From: Rikenellaceae bacterium
Lineage (GTDB): Bacteria > Bacteroidota > Bacteroidia > Bacteroidales > UBA932
Assembly: GCA_900769905.1 (NCBI GenBank)
Contig: CAAGIL010000037.1
Span: 1 to 6,909, forward strand
Reading direction: 5' to 3'
Length of the DNA stretch: 6,909 nucleotides
The notes beneath the pieces are model-generated. The model ran no database searches, was not told where the DNA came from, and saw only the letters and a list, made by a program, of their open reading frames with translations. The first letter of the stretch is position 1, and each line of letters opens with the position of its first letter. The position numbers and the translations under genes were made by a program. Positions 6,401 to 6,909 of this stretch are shown here, in pieces.

Positions 6401-6555
6401 AATGTCTTTTCCTTAGTAGTGTTGTTCCTGCGTCTGAAGGCGTCCCTTGTCAGTTCGATGGTGTCGTGGACCAGTATGGCCCCGAAGAAGAGGATTCCTC
6501 CGCCTGCGATCAGGGTGTAGAGTATCCAGTAGATGATTTCTTTCAGCATTTCCAT
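6397..6555 (-). CDS. 52-residue single-span membrane protein
   Basis: A short gene reading MEMLKEIIYWILYTLIAGGG, then ILFFGAILVHDTIELTRDAF and a basic tail RRRNNTTKEKTL. Residues 6-30 form one strongly hydrophobic helix with a GGG centre. The short acidic N-terminus and the basic C-terminal tail suggest N-out/C-in topology by the positive-inside rule. Its TGA overlaps the ATG of the vWA/HExxH gene by four bases, so the two are likely translationally coupled and may act together, for example with this peptide anchoring the partner at the membrane (inference). Start may be 6555 or the in-frame ATG at 6549. No family recognised. Confidence 0.7.
   Translation of the reverse strand: MEMLKEIIYWILYTLIAGGGILFFGAILVHDTIELTRDAFRRRNNTTKEKTL
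6406..6414 (-). promoter_or_regulatory. Ribosome binding site of the vWA/HExxH gene
   Basis: AAGGAAAAG lies on the minus strand inside the last codons of the membrane-protein gene, 5 to 13 nt before the ATG at 6400. It is one of the few good Shine-Dalgarno-like sites here and supports both this start and independent re-initiation at the ATGA overlap. Confidence 0.5.
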
Positions 6556-6747
6556 ATATGATGTCGTTTGCATCCCCTTCCGGGGAAATTACGTGACGCA
6601 GGACACGGACGGGTCACAGGGCAAGGGTGCACCGAGGAATTGATGCGCAGGCGTCCATTCCGACGGGAAAGGCAAAGCCGGCCCTTGCATCGCAAGAACC
6701 GGCCTTAAATTCGCGGAACGGATTTCCCGAAGGGGAAACTATAATCC
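6556..6747. repeat. Intergenic structured element, copy A
   Basis: A 192-bp gap without a gene. It carries tgtcgtt (6562-6568), a ccccttccgggg palindrome (6574-6585), cagggcaaggg (6617-6627) and a strong hairpin (6677-6703). An outer inverted repeat joins ccccttccggggaaat (6574-6589) to atttcccgaagggg (6722-6735), which pair over 14 bp with a two-base bulge. The same landmarks occur in the same order and at similar spacing at 3961-4217. It precedes the membrane/vWA/WYL_2 block on the minus strand. No consensus TAnnTTTG promoter is seen in it. Confidence 0.48.
6677..6703 (-). terminator. Strong hairpin, terminator-like or part of a structured RNA
   Basis: On the minus strand GCCGGUUCUUGC pairs with GCAAGGGCCGGC through 12 pairs closing a GAU loop, and UAAG/UUUG can extend it. 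Two of the pairs are U-G wobbles that become C-A mismatches on the plus strand, so the fold favours minus-strand RNA. It lies 44 nt after the stop of the edge gene. The following UUUGCCUUU is only a weak U-tract, so termination is possible but not certain. Confidence 0.45.
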
Positions 6748-6909
6748 TTATACTATATCATCACCCTCAGGATCAGGATTAAAATGATTGTAGAAATATT
6801 CCTGCCATTTCGGAAGAGCTTTCATCTCTTGACATAAGAAGAAACATTCAAAATCATACCGAGGTTTGCTTGCTCCTAAGACGGTGGATTGGTCAAAATG
6901 AAGAGCCAC
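6748..6909 (-). CDS. C-terminal fragment of an unidentified protein
   Basis: An open frame enters from the right edge and ends at TAA (6748-6750), giving 53 residues. The end contains RYDFECFFLCQEMKALPKWQ and then EYFYNHFNPDPEGDD. It is rich in aromatic residues with two nearby cysteines, and ends acidic. The codons are noticeably more A/T-ending than in the genes to its left, suggesting a different origin. No motif of an AAA+ ATPase, transposase or other family is evident in this piece. The start lies outside the window. Confidence 0.5.
   Translation of the reverse strand: MALHFDQSTVLGASKPRYDFECFFLCQEMKALPKWQEYFYNHFNPDPEGDDIV

Noticed and set aside
1..6909. tRNA, rRNA genes or CRISPR array
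   Set aside because: No cloverleaf, rRNA-like stretch or regular repeat-spacer series was seen; the only regular repeats (101-156) belong to the IS end.

Overview
The window looks like part of an accessory element (integrated conjugative element, prophage or plasmid) from a Bacteroidota, probably Bacteroidales, host. Three things point there. At 235-264 on the minus strand there is a good Bacteroides-type promoter (TTGC, 18 nt, TATCTTTG). Most genes lack a strong Shine-Dalgarno sequence. Several proteins belong to families that are common in Bacteroidales mobile DNA (WYL_2/DUF2693 SH3-barrel, MPNW-type, YqaJ exonuclease). The coding part is GC-rich with mostly G/C-ending codons, as in Alistipes-like hosts. 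Both ends of the window are clearly more AT-rich. The species assignment is inference.

Layout, left to right. Bases 1-157 are the right end of an IS21-family insertion sequence: the last codons of an IstB-like ATPase on the plus strand, then about 95 bp of terminal DNA with three gggg-tca repeats spaced 23-25 bp. This end abuts the first 18 codons of a minus-strand gene (start at 210), which keeps its promoter and appears to have been cut by the insertion. Everything from 295 to 6909 is transcribed on the minus strand. In transcription order, the genes are: the C-terminus of an unidentified protein entering from the right edge (6909-6748); a 52-residue single-span membrane protein; a 603-residue CobT-like protein with an HExxH metallopeptidase-like motif and a von Willebrand A domain; a WYL_2/DUF2693 protein; a likely single-strand annealing protein; an MPNW-family protein; four small proteins; and a YqaJ-type exonuclease. 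The 52- and 59-residue genes are very short but clear.

Two functional themes stand out. The exonuclease and the annealing-type protein would form a Red-alpha/beta-like recombination pair, with five small genes of unknown function between them. The membrane peptide and the vWA/HExxH protein overlap by ATGA and are probably translationally coupled; no MoxR/CobS-type AAA+ partner is seen in the window.

The two largest gaps within the minus-strand gene array (3961-4217 and 6556-6747) appear to hold two diverged copies of one structured element of about 160-180 bp. The copies share ordered motifs, comparable spacings and similar inverted-repeat boundaries. Each lies just upstream of a gene block. 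This repeated leader-like element is the least explained structure in the window.
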